This document shows positions 8,174 through 16,437 of a stretch of 64,000 bases of DNA, piece by piece; positions within the stretch are counted from its first letter, which is position 1; the number at the start of each line of letters is the position of its first letter. The notes under the pieces are model-generated. The model was given only the letters and a program-made list of their open reading frames with translations, did not search any database and was not told the origin of the DNA. Origin of the DNA: Streptomyces sp. NBC_00178 (GTDB lineage Bacteria > Actinomycetota > Actinomycetes > Streptomycetales > Streptomycetaceae); contig NZ_CP108143.1 in assembly GCF_036206005.1 (NCBI RefSeq), forward strand, positions 3,672,001 to 3,736,000. The letters are read 5' to 3'. The position numbers were made by a program, and so were the translations under genes.

Positions 8174-10295
8174 ACCCTTCCGTCCACGGCGACGCCGAGG
8201 CCCACGGTAGATCGAGGATCTCCACCTCGGTGCCGGACCGTACCCCGCCGGGCGGCACCACGGCCAGCCCGTCCGCCGCGGCGATCCCACGCAGCATGGC
8301 CGGGCCGTTGTAGTGCAGGGGCAGAACACTGTCGTCACGATGGACCACGGGGATCAGCCGGGTGTCGTGCGGGTGCCCGTGAACCTCTTCATGGACCGGC
8401 GCACGGTAGGGGTCCTGGGCGGTCCGGCCGGCGATGCCCCGGAGCAGCGGCTCGGCCAGGGTGAGCAGTCCGGACACGGCGGCGAGAGGATTGCCCGGCA
8501 GGCCGACCAGACACTGCCCCTGCCCGGGAAGCCGCGCCAGAAGCATGGGGTGACCTGGGCGCACGGCCACCCCGTCGACGAGGAGTTCGGCCCCCATCCT
8601 GGCCAGGACCGGGTGGACGTGATCCACGGGCCCGGCGGCCGTACCGCCCGTGGTGAGGATCAGATCGGCGTCCGAGGACGCGAGCGCACGGTGCAGTGCC
8701 TCCGCGTCGTCCCCCAGCCTCAAGGGCTCGGCGACGTCTGCTCCCAGGGCGCGAAGCCAGGGAGCGAGCATGGGGCCGAGAGCATCGCGGATGAGTCCTT
8801 CGCGCGGAAGGCCCGCGGTGAGGAGTTCGTCACCGAGCACGAAGACGTCCACACGCGGCCTGGGTACGGCGACGAGGGCGTCGTACCCCGCAGCGGCTGC
8901 CAGTCCGAGCACAGGCGGGGTCACCACCGTTCCGACGGGCAGGAGCTCGTCACCGGAACGGCACTCCTGGCCCCTGGGCCGGATGTCCTGCCCGGGTACG
9001 ACATCCCGGGTCGCGTGCAGCAGCCCCTTGGCCTCGTCGGCGTGGGCGTGCTCACTGCGGATCACGGCCGTGGCGTCGGCGGGGATGCGGGCACCCGTGG
9101 CGATCCTGAACGCCTCACCGTCGGGCAACCGCCCGACGGCCCCACGCCCGGCGAGCAGCCCCTCACCCTCCTGTACCGCCCACGGCCCGGGCCCCGCGAC
9201 GACCCAGCCGTCCATGGCCGAGGTGTCGAACGGCGGCAGGTCGGTGAGCGCGACGACGCGCTCCGCCAGGACATGCCCGAGGGCACGGTCCAGCGGAAGC
9301 CGGTGGGCGGCGGGAGGAGTGGCCCGTCCCAGACGCTCGGCCAGGGCACGCGCTTCGGCCCAGGGGGTGGCCCGGTGCCCGTGGGCCCTGGCCGAGGCGG
9401 CAGCCCCTCGCGCGGGCGGCGACACGTGGCGGTGCGCGGCGCCGAGGGCCGGGGAGGCGGCCGGGCCGATGGGGTCCGGACCCAGAAGGTCCGCCGTGTC
9501 CGGGCCGGCCGGCCTGGCCTGCCTGGCCTGCCCGCTCGGCACGGGCGGTGCGGTCGGAGCGGGCGGAGCGGACGATGCGGGCGGTGCGGTGTGCGACGTG
9601 GCGTGCCGGCTGTGCATGCTCGGTGCGGTCTGCGACGTGGCGTGCCGGCTCTGCGTGCTCGGCCTGGCCTGCCCGCTCGACGTGACCGGCTCCGGCGAGC
9701 CCGACGCCTGAACGCCGGGTACGGGTGGGGGCGGAGTCTGCGTGCTGGGGGCCGATGCTCCGGGAACCGTTCCCCTGGAAGCCGCAGCGGCGCTCCGTGA
9801 CGAATCGCCCGGGGTGGCAACGGCGGGAGTCGAGGCGCCAGGGATTGCGGCGCCGGGGATTGCGGCGCCCGGGATCTCGGCGCCCGGGATTGCGGCGCCC
9901 GGGGGAGGGGTGGCGGGGCTCCCGGCTCGTCCGGACGAGGCAGGTACCGATAGCCGGTCGCGCGAACGGTCCGCGGGCTGCGCCTCGTCGCCCGAGCAGC
10001 CCGACACCGGGTGGGTCGCCCCGGAGCAGCCTGACACCGGCTGGGTCGCCTGCGGATGCCGGGCCACGAGAGCGAGCGCCTGCGCGACGGCACGCTCCTC
10101 CTCGGCATCCCGCGCCGCCTGGAAGGCCCGCTCCTCCTCCGCGGTCCGCCGGGTGGGTGCCGTACGGTCCCCTCCGGCCTCACGCTCCGGCCGATCCGCC
10201 CGATCCGGGCGGGAGCCGCTGCTCGGCCGGGCGTCGCCGTCCCGCTCCGGATGGAAGCCGCCGGCCGGCCGGGCATCGCCGTCCCGCGTGGTCAT
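8163..10295 (-). CDS. moeA: Molybdopterin molybdotransferase MoeA with long low-complexity N-terminus
   Basis: 710 residues; normal MoeA is about 400. The enzyme inserts molybdate into adenylylated molybdopterin. The C-terminal ~400 residues carry the family blocks PPFDTSAMDGW, the MPT-binding domain LTTGGTAAGPVDHVHPV, GDELLTAG, and GLPGNPLAAVSG. The first ~310 residues are Pro/Ala/Ser/Thr-rich with repeated GAAIPGA units and a duplicated PVSGCSG peptide, and look disordered. The ATG at 10295 overlaps the stop of the upstream gene (ATGA), giving a Moco operon with the guanylyltransferase-like gene. It is possible that a shorter form starts internally near the MoeA core. Confidence 0.88.
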   Translation of the reverse strand: MTTRDGDARPAGGFHPERDGDARPSSGSRPDRADRPEREAGGDRTAPTRRTAEEERAFQAARDAEEERAVAQALALVARHPQATQPVSGCSGATHPVSGCSGDEAQPADRSRDRLSVPASSGRAGSPATPPPGAAIPGAEIPGAAIPGAAIPGASTPAVATPGDSSRSAAAASRGTVPGASAPSTQTPPPPVPGVQASGSPEPVTSSGQARPSTQSRHATSQTAPSMHSRHATSHTAPPASSAPPAPTAPPVPSGQARQARPAGPDTADLLGPDPIGPAASPALGAAHRHVSPPARGAAASARAHGHRATPWAEARALAERLGRATPPAAHRLPLDRALGHVLAERVVALTDLPPFDTSAMDGWVVAGPGPWAVQEGEGLLAGRGAVGRLPDGEAFRIATGARIPADATAVIRSEHAHADEAKGLLHATRDVVPGQDIRPRGQECRSGDELLPVGTVVTPPVLGLAAAAGYDALVAVPRPRVDVFVLGDELLTAGLPREGLIRDALGPMLAPWLRALGADVAEPLRLGDDAEALHRALASSDADLILTTGGTAAGPVDHVHPVLARMGAELLVDGVAVRPGHPMLLARLPGQGQCLVGLPGNPLAAVSGLLTLAEPLLRGIAGRTAQDPYRAPVHEEVHGHPHDTRLIPVVHRDDSVLPLHYNGPAMLRGIAAADGLAVVPPGGVRSGTEVEILDLPWASASPWTEGCFT
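9585..9662. repeat. 39-bp tandem repeat in moeA
   Basis: Two adjacent 39-bp copies (9585-9623 and 9624-9662) differing at a few bases. They are in frame and duplicate a 13-residue peptide of the moeA N-terminal extension (HATS/HSR-containing). Confidence 0.8.
9826..9900. repeat. 15-bp tandem repeat in moeA
   Basis: Five in-frame 15-bp units: a degenerate one at 9826-9840, then four good copies of GGGATTGCGGCGCCC between 9841 and 9900. They encode the repeated pentapeptide of the type G-A-A-I-P in the moeA extension. Confidence 0.85.
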
Positions 10296-11167
10296 GGCGT
10301 TCCGGGCTCGCTGTCCGGTGCCGACTCCTCCTCCCACCGGAGCGCGAGGGCCGCCGCCTTGCGGGACGCCTCTGCCACTGCTTCCGCGGCGGCCTCGGGG
10401 CTCTTCCCGCTGCTCGCCACAGCCGCCGCGTATCCCACCAGGAACGTGGTCAGGGGCGCGGCGGGCCGGGCAACACCGTGGGCGGCGTCACGAGCGAGGT
10501 CGAGGAGGGCGCCGGTGTCGACGTCGAGGTCGATGCCCAGCTCGTTCTTGACTGCGGTGATCCATTCGTCCAGCACGGTTCCATGCTCCCTGATCCGCGC
10601 TCTGGCGGCAGCAATGTCTTCCCAGGTGTCGCAGTCGAAAGAGGCGAGCGGTCCCGCCTCCACCCGGGCCAGGTCGAGCTCTGTCGTCAGCAGGCGCAGC
10701 GGAAGTCCCGCGAGGCTGCCGTGTTCCGTGGCGAGCAGGGCCAGCTCGCGCCGCAGCGGCTCGGCTCGGTAGACGGCGACCAGCGGCTGGTCCCGGCCGT
10801 CCTGGTCGGTGCACATGGCGCCCTCCCGGGCGCCTGTCTCAGCCGCGGTCAGCAAGGAACGGACAGTCTCCTCCCCCAGAAAGGGCAGATCCGCTGAGAG
10901 CACCAGGATGTTCGTCGCCGTCGTCTCCCGGACTCCGGCACCCAGTGCCGCCAACGGGCCACCGCCCTCAGGCACTTCACGCGCCCATGTGACGGGACGC
11001 GTGGTCGGCCTCCGGCCGCCGACCACCACCGTGGAACCGGCGTCGGCGCACACGGCGAGCACCCGGTCGAGCAGGGCGCGGCCGCCCACACGAAGACCCG
11101 GCTTGTCGGCCCCCCCGAGCCGCTTCGCGGCTCCCCCGGCAAGAACGATGGCGTCATACGCGGTCAT
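10292..11167 (-). CDS. MobA-like molybdenum cofactor guanylyltransferase fused to a DUF6457-like domain
   Basis: 291-residue protein. Residues 1-190 are a nucleotidyltransferase of the MobA family: AIVLAGGAAKRLGGADKP has the LAGGxxxRxGxDK nucleotide loop, and LSADLPFL carries the metal-binding Asp. The last ~95 residues (from about TVLDEWITAVKNELGIDLDVD) form a separate all-helical domain, seen fused to or next to Moco proteins in Actinobacteria and annotated DUF6457 as I recall. Start at 11167 (MTAYDAIVLAGG) is the only position fitting the domain. It overlaps moeA by ATGA, consistent with one Moco-maturation operon. Confidence 0.85.
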   Translation of the reverse strand: MTAYDAIVLAGGAAKRLGGADKPGLRVGGRALLDRVLAVCADAGSTVVVGGRRPTTRPVTWAREVPEGGGPLAALGAGVRETTATNILVLSADLPFLGEETVRSLLTAAETGAREGAMCTDQDGRDQPLVAVYRAEPLRRELALLATEHGSLAGLPLRLLTTELDLARVEAGPLASFDCDTWEDIAAARARIREHGTVLDEWITAVKNELGIDLDVDTGALLDLARDAAHGVARPAAPLTTFLVGYAAAVASSGKSPEAAAEAVAEASRKAAALALRWEEESAPDSEPGTP

Positions 11168-11278
11168 GCACCCGAGTATGCGGGTGCGACACGGACAGTG
11201 GTCCCCCCGGGGACGGGAAACGTCACCGGAGGGAGCTTCCGCAGGCGGTCCGGACGGAGCGCCCCGCACCCACTGCCG

Positions 11279-12748
11279 CTACAGCGTCCGCAACAGCACC
11301 GCCGGCTGCTCCACGCAGTCCGCCACGTACCGCAGGAACCCTCCCGCCGTACCGCCGTCGCAGACCCGGTGGTCGAAGGTCAGCGAGAGCTGTACGACCT
11401 GACGTACTGCCAGTTGCCCCTCGTGCACCCAGGGCTTGGCCATGATCCGGCCGACGCCGAGCATCGCCGCCTCGGGGTGGTTGATGATCGGCGTGGAGCC
11501 GTCCACCCCGAACACGCCGTAGTTGTTCAGCGTGAACGTCCCACCGGTGAGCTGGGCCGGTGTCAGCTTGCCCGTCCGCGCGGACTCGGTCAGCCGGGCG
11601 ATCTCCGCTCCGATCGACTCCGCGTTCCGGGTGTGCGCGTCCCGTACGACCGGCACCATGAGGCCTCGCTCCGTCTGCGCGGCGAAGCCCAGGTGGACAG
11701 CCCGCAGTCGCACGATCTCCCGGGCCTCGGTGTCCACCATCGCGTTCAGCTCGGGGAAGCGGGCCAGCGCGGCCGTACAGATGCGGGCCAGCAGCGCGAG
11801 CACCGACACCTTCGGACCGGCGGCGGGACCCCCCGCGGCGTTCATGGCCGCCCTCGCCGCCATCAGCTCGGTGGCGTCAGCGTCCACCCAGCACGTGGCG
11901 TCGGGGATCTCGCGCCTGCTGCGGGCCAGTTTGTCGGCGACCGCGCCGCGGACCCCACGCAGGGCGACCCGCGCGCCCTGCGGCGCCTGCCGTGACGCCT
12001 CATCGGGGGCGGCCGCGGGCGCCACGTCGCCAGCGGACTCCACGCTCCTGATGGCGGACTCCACGTCACTGCGCAGGATCAGTCCGTCCCGTCCCGTGCC
12101 GGAGATCGTCCGGAGATCGAGGTCGTGCTGCCGCGCCAGCTTCCGCACCAGCGGCGAGATGACCGCCACGGGTCCCGTCGGCGCCGTGGCCTGCGCGGGA
12201 GCGGAAGCGGGAGTCTCAGCCGAAGCCGGGACGGGAGCGGAAGCCGCAGCGGCGACCGAAGGCACTGCCGAAACCGGAGCGGGGAGCGGAGACGAGCCAG
12301 GACCGGAGGCGCCGACCGAGGACGGCACCTGCGCCGGCCTGATCCTGCGGCGCCGCGCGGCCGGTGCGCCCGTGCCGTAGCCGACGAGCACGTTGCCGGA
12401 GCCCTCACCGCCCGCTGCGCCCGCTCCGTCCGCGCCGTCAGCGGCGCCTGCCCCGGACGCGACTCCGGCCGGGCCGGCCGTTCCGTCCACGGCGGGACCC
12501 GCCGAGCCGACGGCGACCGTCAGCAGCGGGGCGCCGACCGGGAGTTCAGTGCCCTCCGCACCGAAGCGCGCGGTCACCACGCCTCCGTACGGACACGGCA
12601 CCTCCACCATGGCCTTGGCCGTCTCGACCTCGACGACCGGCTGGTCGATGGCGACGACATCGCCCACCTCCACCAGCCACCGCACGATCTCGGCCTCGGT
12701 CAGCCCTTCGCCCAGGTCGGGGAGCTTGAATTCGAGTACCTGTGCCAT
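11279..12748 (-). CDS. bkdC: Branched-chain 2-oxoacid dehydrogenase E2 (dihydrolipoamide acyltransferase)
   Basis: 489-residue core of the complex that oxidises branched-chain 2-oxoacids to acyl-CoA. The N-terminal lipoyl domain (1-80) has LPDLGEG and the lipoyl Lys45 in VETAKAMVEVP. An Ala/Pro/Gly-rich linker follows. The peripheral-subunit-binding domain is VISPLVRKLARQHDLDLRTI near 195-230. The catalytic domain ends with DHRVCDGG, whose His and Asp are catalytic, 31 residues from the C-terminus. The ATG shares one base with the E1-beta stop. Substrate could be pyruvate, but the separate E1 alpha and beta genes and adjacent Lrp regulator point to Bkd. Confidence 0.92.
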   Translation of the reverse strand: MAQVLEFKLPDLGEGLTEAEIVRWLVEVGDVVAIDQPVVEVETAKAMVEVPCPYGGVVTARFGAEGTELPVGAPLLTVAVGSAGPAVDGTAGPAGVASGAGAADGADGAGAAGGEGSGNVLVGYGTGAPAARRRRIRPAQVPSSVGASGPGSSPLPAPVSAVPSVAAAASAPVPASAETPASAPAQATAPTGPVAVISPLVRKLARQHDLDLRTISGTGRDGLILRSDVESAIRSVESAGDVAPAAAPDEASRQAPQGARVALRGVRGAVADKLARSRREIPDATCWVDADATELMAARAAMNAAGGPAAGPKVSVLALLARICTAALARFPELNAMVDTEAREIVRLRAVHLGFAAQTERGLMVPVVRDAHTRNAESIGAEIARLTESARTGKLTPAQLTGGTFTLNNYGVFGVDGSTPIINHPEAAMLGVGRIMAKPWVHEGQLAVRQVVQLSLTFDHRVCDGGTAGGFLRYVADCVEQPAVLLRTL

Positions 12749-13779
12749 CAGCTGTCCGCCTCCCACTGAAGACGAGCCACAGCGTCGAGCACCCGGTCCA
12801 CGCCCGGCAGATGGTGCCGCTCCTGCATCGGCGGCGGGTAGGGGATGTCGAACCCGGCGACACGCAGGACCGGCGCCTCCAGATGATGGAAGCACCGCTC
12901 GGTCACCCGTGCCGCGATCTCCCCTCCCGGTCCTCCGAAGCCGGAGGACTCGTGGACGACCACCGCACGCCCCGTGCGCCGGACCGATGCCGCGACCGTC
13001 TCGTCGTCGAACGGCACCAGCGACCGCAGGTCGACCACCTCCAGGTCCCAGCCCTCGGCCGTGGCCGCCTCGGCGGCCTCCAGACACACCGGGAGGGAGG
13101 GACCGTACGTGATCAGGGTCGCGCTGCGCCCGGTTCGCCGGACCACGGCCCGGCCGATCGGCTCGACCTGTGCCGGCGCGTCCGGCGACCAGTCGGCCTT
13201 CGACCAGTAGAGGCGCTTGGGCTCCAGGAAGACCACCGGGTCGTCGGACGCGATCGACTCCCTCAGCAGCCCGTAGGCGTCGTCGACCGTGGCGGGCGTG
13301 ACGACGTGGAGTCCCGGCGTCGCCATGTAGTACGCCTCGGAGGAATCGCTGTGATGCTCGACCCCGCCGATCCCGCCGCCGTAGGGCACCCGCACCGTGA
13401 TGGGCAACGGCATGGCGCCGGCCGTGCGGTTCCGCATCTTGGCGACATGGCTGATGAGCTGCTCGAACGCGGGATAGGCGAAGGCGTCGAACTGCATCTC
13501 CACCACCGGGCGCAGCCCGTACATCGCCATGCCCACGGCGGCGCCCAGGATCCCCGCCTCGGCAAGAGGGGTGTCCGTGCAGCGGTCGTCGCCGAACTCC
13601 TTCGCCAGACCGTCGGTGACGCGGAAGACGCCTCCGAGCGTGCCGACGTCCTCACCCAGGACGTGCACCGACGGGTCCGCCGCCATCGCGTCCCTCAGAG
13701 CGCGTCCCAGCGCCTGCGCCATCGTGGCCGGTTTGGCCCTTCCGGTCCGTTCGCCGGCCGTCGCCGCAGCGGTGCTCAT
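12748..13779 (-). CDS. bkdB: Branched-chain 2-oxoacid dehydrogenase E1 beta
   Basis: 343-residue beta subunit of the thiamine-diphosphate E1. Family blocks visible are VLGEDVGTLGGVFRVTDGL, PLAEAGILGAAVGMA, PYGGGIGGVEHHSDSSEA, and the C-terminal transketolase domain from about residue 200 (VVDLRSLVPFDDETV). Acidic Glu in LGEDVG contacts ThDP in the family. It overlaps E1-alpha by ATGA upstream and E2 by one base downstream, so the three subunits are coupled in order alpha-beta-E2. No E3 (lipoamide dehydrogenase) gene is present nearby; a shared E3 elsewhere is expected. Confidence 0.94.
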   Translation of the reverse strand: MSTAAATAGERTGRAKPATMAQALGRALRDAMAADPSVHVLGEDVGTLGGVFRVTDGLAKEFGDDRCTDTPLAEAGILGAAVGMAMYGLRPVVEMQFDAFAYPAFEQLISHVAKMRNRTAGAMPLPITVRVPYGGGIGGVEHHSDSSEAYYMATPGLHVVTPATVDDAYGLLRESIASDDPVVFLEPKRLYWSKADWSPDAPAQVEPIGRAVVRRTGRSATLITYGPSLPVCLEAAEAATAEGWDLEVVDLRSLVPFDDETVAASVRRTGRAVVVHESSGFGGPGGEIAARVTERCFHHLEAPVLRVAGFDIPYPPPMQERHHLPGVDRVLDAVARLQWEADS

Positions 13780-14942
13780 CGCCGTCCCTCCACGCCGTTC
13801 TCCTCCAGCGGGGGGTCGTGCTCGGCTGCGAGCTCGCCCCTCAGCATCTCGGCCTGCTCACGCAGCTGCCCGGTCCGCTCCTCGTAGACATGGGCGAACA
13901 GGTCCATCGGGTCGAGCACCGGGTCGGCGTTCATCTGCTCCCGCAGGCTTTCGGCCATGCGCTCCGCCGTCTCCCGCACCGTCGCGATGCCTTCCTCGTC
14001 CAGCAGCCCGCGCCCTGTCAGCTCCCGCTCCAGAAGCCGGATGGGGTCGTGCTCGCGCCAGGCCTCGACCTCGGCGTCACCGCGGTAGCGGGTGGCGTCG
14101 TCGGCGTTCGTGTGGGCGTCCATGCGGTACGTGACCGCCTCGATCAGCGTCGGTCCCTCACCTCGCCTGGCCCGTGCCACCGCCTCGCCCAGGACCTGGT
14201 GCACGGCGGCCGCGTCGTTGCCGTCGACCAGCCGTCCCGGCATCCCGTATCCGACGGCCTTGTGGGCCAGGGAGGGCGCGGCGGTCTGCTTGGCCAGGGG
14301 CACCGAGATCGCGAAGCCGTTGTTCTGCACGAGGAAGACCACCGGGGCACGCCAGACGGCCGCGAAGTTCAGCGCCTCGTGGAAATCGCCCTCGCTCGTC
14401 CCTCCGTCGCCGACCATGGCGAGCGCCACCACGTCGTCGCCCTTGAGGCGCGCGGCGTGTGCCAGGCCGACGGCATGGGGCAGCTGGGTGGCCAGGGGGG
14501 TGCACAGCGGGGCGATGCGGTGCTCGCGCGGGTCGTACCCCGTGTGACGGTCGCCCCGCAGCAGCGTCAGCGCCTCGACGGGGTCCAGGCCCCGCGCCAC
14601 GGCGGCGAGGGTGTCGCGATAGCTCGGGAAGAGCCAGTCGCGCTCCTCCAGCACCATCGCGGCCGCGATCTCGCACGCCTCCTGGCCCGTGCTCGACGGA
14701 TACACCGCGAGCCGTCCCTGCTTCGTCAGAGCCGTGGCCTGCACGTTGTACCGGCGGCCGCGCACGAGTTCCGCGTAGAGCCGCAGCAGCAGCTCGGGGT
14801 CGGCGTCGGCAGCGGCGTCGGTGCCGAGCACGCGGTACGGCTCGGGGTCCGGGAGCAGCGGCGCGGGATCGGTGAGCGGCTTCCAGGCCGGGGGCGGCGT
14901 GGGCCTGTAGGCGGCTGCGCCGGGCAGCTCTTGGACCGTCAT
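13776..14942 (-). CDS. bkdA: Branched-chain 2-oxoacid dehydrogenase E1 alpha
   Basis: 388-residue alpha subunit. The ThDP motif is GDGGTSEGDFHEALNFA...QNN (GDG to NN, about residues 190-218). Other landmarks are YPSSTGQEACEIA, FPSYRDTLAAVARG, and TYRMDAHTNADD, which corresponds to the phosphorylation-loop region of eukaryotic E1. The ATG at 14942 has a good ribosome-binding site, AGGAGGTG, 6 nt upstream, which decides against the longer frame to 14951. First gene of the bkd operon, divergent from the Lrp/AsnC regulator across a 211-bp intergenic region with an operator-like element and DnaA boxes. Confidence 0.94.
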   Translation of the reverse strand: MTVQELPGAAAYRPTPPPAWKPLTDPAPLLPDPEPYRVLGTDAAADADPELLLRLYAELVRGRRYNVQATALTKQGRLAVYPSSTGQEACEIAAAMVLEERDWLFPSYRDTLAAVARGLDPVEALTLLRGDRHTGYDPREHRIAPLCTPLATQLPHAVGLAHAARLKGDDVVALAMVGDGGTSEGDFHEALNFAAVWRAPVVFLVQNNGFAISVPLAKQTAAPSLAHKAVGYGMPGRLVDGNDAAAVHQVLGEAVARARRGEGPTLIEAVTYRMDAHTNADDATRYRGDAEVEAWREHDPIRLLERELTGRGLLDEEGIATVRETAERMAESLREQMNADPVLDPMDLFAHVYEERTGQLREQAEMLRGELAAEHDPPLEENGVEGRR

Positions 14943-15038
14943 GACAAGCACCTCCTGGCATCGAGATATATCGAGGGGTGTCGAAATCCGCAGGAATGTC
15001 GGAGCGTGGGCGAGGCGACGATGTGGTGTGCCTCACCA

Positions 15039-15053
15039 ACCGATTGTTCGGTC
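15039..15053. promoter_or_regulatory. PaaR-like operator in the bkdA-bkdR intergenic region
   Basis: ACCGATTGTTCGGT (15039-15052) differs by one base from the 14-bp core ACCGATCGTTCGGT of the operators before paaN and paaA. It lies 97 bp from bkdA and 101 bp from the regulator start, so it could act on either. Binding by the neighbouring TetR protein is inference. Confidence 0.5.
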
Positions 15054-15086
15054 GCGGCGGCAATTTGGCTACAGCCACCTCCAGCC

Positions 15087-15135
15087 TGTGGACAAACGGT
15101 TCTCCACAGCCTGGGATAGGAGCAGGTCGTCCACA
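15087..15135. promoter_or_regulatory. DnaA-box group upstream of the Lrp-type regulator
   Basis: A perfect TTGTCCACA on the minus strand (15087-15095), TTCTCCACA on plus (15100-15108) and TCGTCCACA on plus (15127-15135). The first equals the Streptomyces consensus and the others have one mismatch each. They end 18 bp before the regulator start codon. Confidence 0.6.
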
Positions 15136-15153
15136 ACAGGGAGGCGCGGGCAG

Positions 15154-15675
15154 ATGGCAGCTGAACAAATGGCCGACCGGGAGACCGATCCCGGCCGCAC
15201 CCCGCCCGCGCGACCGCTGGACTCCACCGACCGGGCGATCCTGCGCATCCTCCAGACGGACGGCCGGGCCTCGGTACGCGCGGTCGCCGAGCGTGTCCAC
15301 GTGTCGCGGGCCAACGCGTACGCGCGGATCAACCGGCTGGTCGAGGACGGGGTCATCCGCGGTTTCAGCGCCCGCGTGAACCATGAACGGGCGGGAGAGG
15401 CGGCCTCCGCCTACATCACGCTCAAGATCGTCCAGAACTCGTGGCGCACCGTGCGCGAACAGCTCCAGGCCCTGCCGGGCGCCACGCACATCGCGCTGGT
15501 CAGCGGCGACTTCGACGTCCTGCTGCTCGTGCACACCCCGGACAACCAGGCTCTGCGGGAACTCGTCCTCACCCGGATCCAGGCCATACCGGAGGTTCTC
15601 TCCACCCGCACCCTGCTGGTCTTCGAGGAGACCGATCTGGGGCCGCGCCCCGACCGCCCCGCGGAACTCGCCTGA
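15154..15675 (+). CDS. bkdR: Lrp/AsnC family regulator (BkdR-like)
   Basis: 173-residue DNA-binding protein sensing amino acids or related effectors. The AsnC-type helix-turn-helix spans about residues 25-75 (STDRAILRILQTDGRAS, ERVHVSRANAYARINRLVEDGVI). The C-terminal RAM/alpha-beta effector domain follows (ALVSGDFDVLLLVHTPDN, LTRIQAIPEVLSTRT). The ATG at 15154 has GGGAGG upstream and gives the normal family length; the longer frame to 14941 would enter the bkdA start. Its divergent position to bkdA matches BkdR, the activator of branched-chain oxoacid dehydrogenase genes in other bacteria. Confidence 0.88.
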   Translation: MAAEQMADRETDPGRTPPARPLDSTDRAILRILQTDGRASVRAVAERVHVSRANAYARINRLVEDGVIRGFSARVNHERAGEAASAYITLKIVQNSWRTVREQLQALPGATHIALVSGDFDVLLLVHTPDNQALRELVLTRIQAIPEVLSTRTLLVFEETDLGPRPDRPAELA

Positions 15676-15723
15676 GGCCCGCCACCGGCGCTTGCAGACA
15701 GAAAAGGTCTGCCGGCCCGGAGG

Positions 15724-16314
15724 TCAGCCGGCGCGCATGCCCTCGAAAGCGAGCCGGACGACCGTGTCGGCGAGCTGGTCGGCCTCCGGCGAGCCGCCCT
15801 GCTGCGGCCGGTACCACTCGACCAGCGAGTTCACCATGCCGAAGAGCAGCCGGGTGGCGAGCCGTATGTCCACGTCGGCGCGCAGGTCACCCTCCGCCAC
15901 CGCGGCCTTGAGCAGCTCGGACACCCGCTGGTCGAACTCGCGCCGCCGCTCCAGGGCCCAGCGCTCGGTCCTGGTGTTGCCCCGCACCCGCAGCAGCAGA
16001 GTGACGTACGGCAGCTCGTCCATGAGGACCTCGACCGTGCGGCGGGTGACGTACTCGACCCGGGCTATCGCGCGGCCCCGGTTCGCCCCCGCCTCGTCGA
16101 GAATGCCGAAGAGCCCGTCGAGGGCCCGGCTGACCGCCCGCCGCAGCAACTCCTCCTTGCCCGCCACATGGTGGTAGATGGAGGATTTCGAGATGCCCGC
16201 CGCCTTGGAGAGGTGCTCCATGGACGTGCCGTCGTAGCCGCGCTCGTTGAAGACGCGGACGGCAACGGTGAGAAGCGTCTCCGGGGTGTACGTGTCCCGC
16301 TTGGGCGTGGTCAT
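15724..16314 (-). CDS. TetR family regulator, probable repressor of phenylacetate genes (PaaR-like)
   Basis: 196 residues. The N-terminal TetR helix-turn-helix is LLTVAVRVFNERGYDGTSM plus ISKSSIYHHVAGKEELLRRA (about residues 14-60). The remainder is helical ligand-binding and dimerisation domain. It is divergent from paaN across a 123-bp region holding the operator ACCGATCGTTCGGT, and the same 18-bp sequence recurs before paaA. In Actinobacteria, TetR proteins next to paa genes repress them until phenylacetyl-CoA binds. I therefore infer PaaR function; ligand and sites are not proven here. Confidence 0.82.
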   Translation of the reverse strand: MTTPKRDTYTPETLLTVAVRVFNERGYDGTSMEHLSKAAGISKSSIYHHVAGKEELLRRAVSRALDGLFGILDEAGANRGRAIARVEYVTRRTVEVLMDELPYVTLLLRVRGNTRTERWALERRREFDQRVSELLKAAVAEGDLRADVDIRLATRLLFGMVNSLVEWYRPQQGGSPEADQLADTVVRLAFEGMRAG

Positions 16315-16336
16315 GTCCGCGATCCTCCCCCATGAG

Positions 16337-16345
16337 TTGTCCACA
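16337..16345 (+). promoter_or_regulatory. DnaA box in the paaR-paaN intergenic region
   Basis: Perfect TTGTCCACA, 21 bp upstream of the paaN operator and just upstream of the paaN -35. Confidence 0.6.
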
Positions 16346-16361
16346 GGTTCTCTGGGGCCCC

Positions 16362-16389
16362 TTGTCCCGACCGATCGTTCGGTTACTCT
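16362..16389 (+). promoter_or_regulatory. paaN promoter overlapped by the TetR operator
   Basis: -35-like TTGTCC (16362-16367), 16-nt spacer, -10-like TACTCT (16384-16389). The 18-bp operator CCGACCGATCGTTCGGTT (16367-16384) fills the spacer, so bound repressor would exclude polymerase. The same 18 bp appear inverted at 21492-21509. Confidence 0.68.
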
Positions 16390-16437
16390 AACTCCGTCCG
16401 CACACACCCGCCCGGCTCGACGAGGAGTTGGTCCGTG

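Noticed and set aside
12749-13087. 113-residue upstream extension of the E2 gene
   Set aside because: The frame is antisense-like Arg/Gly sequence inside the E1-beta gene; the lipoyl domain begins at 12748.
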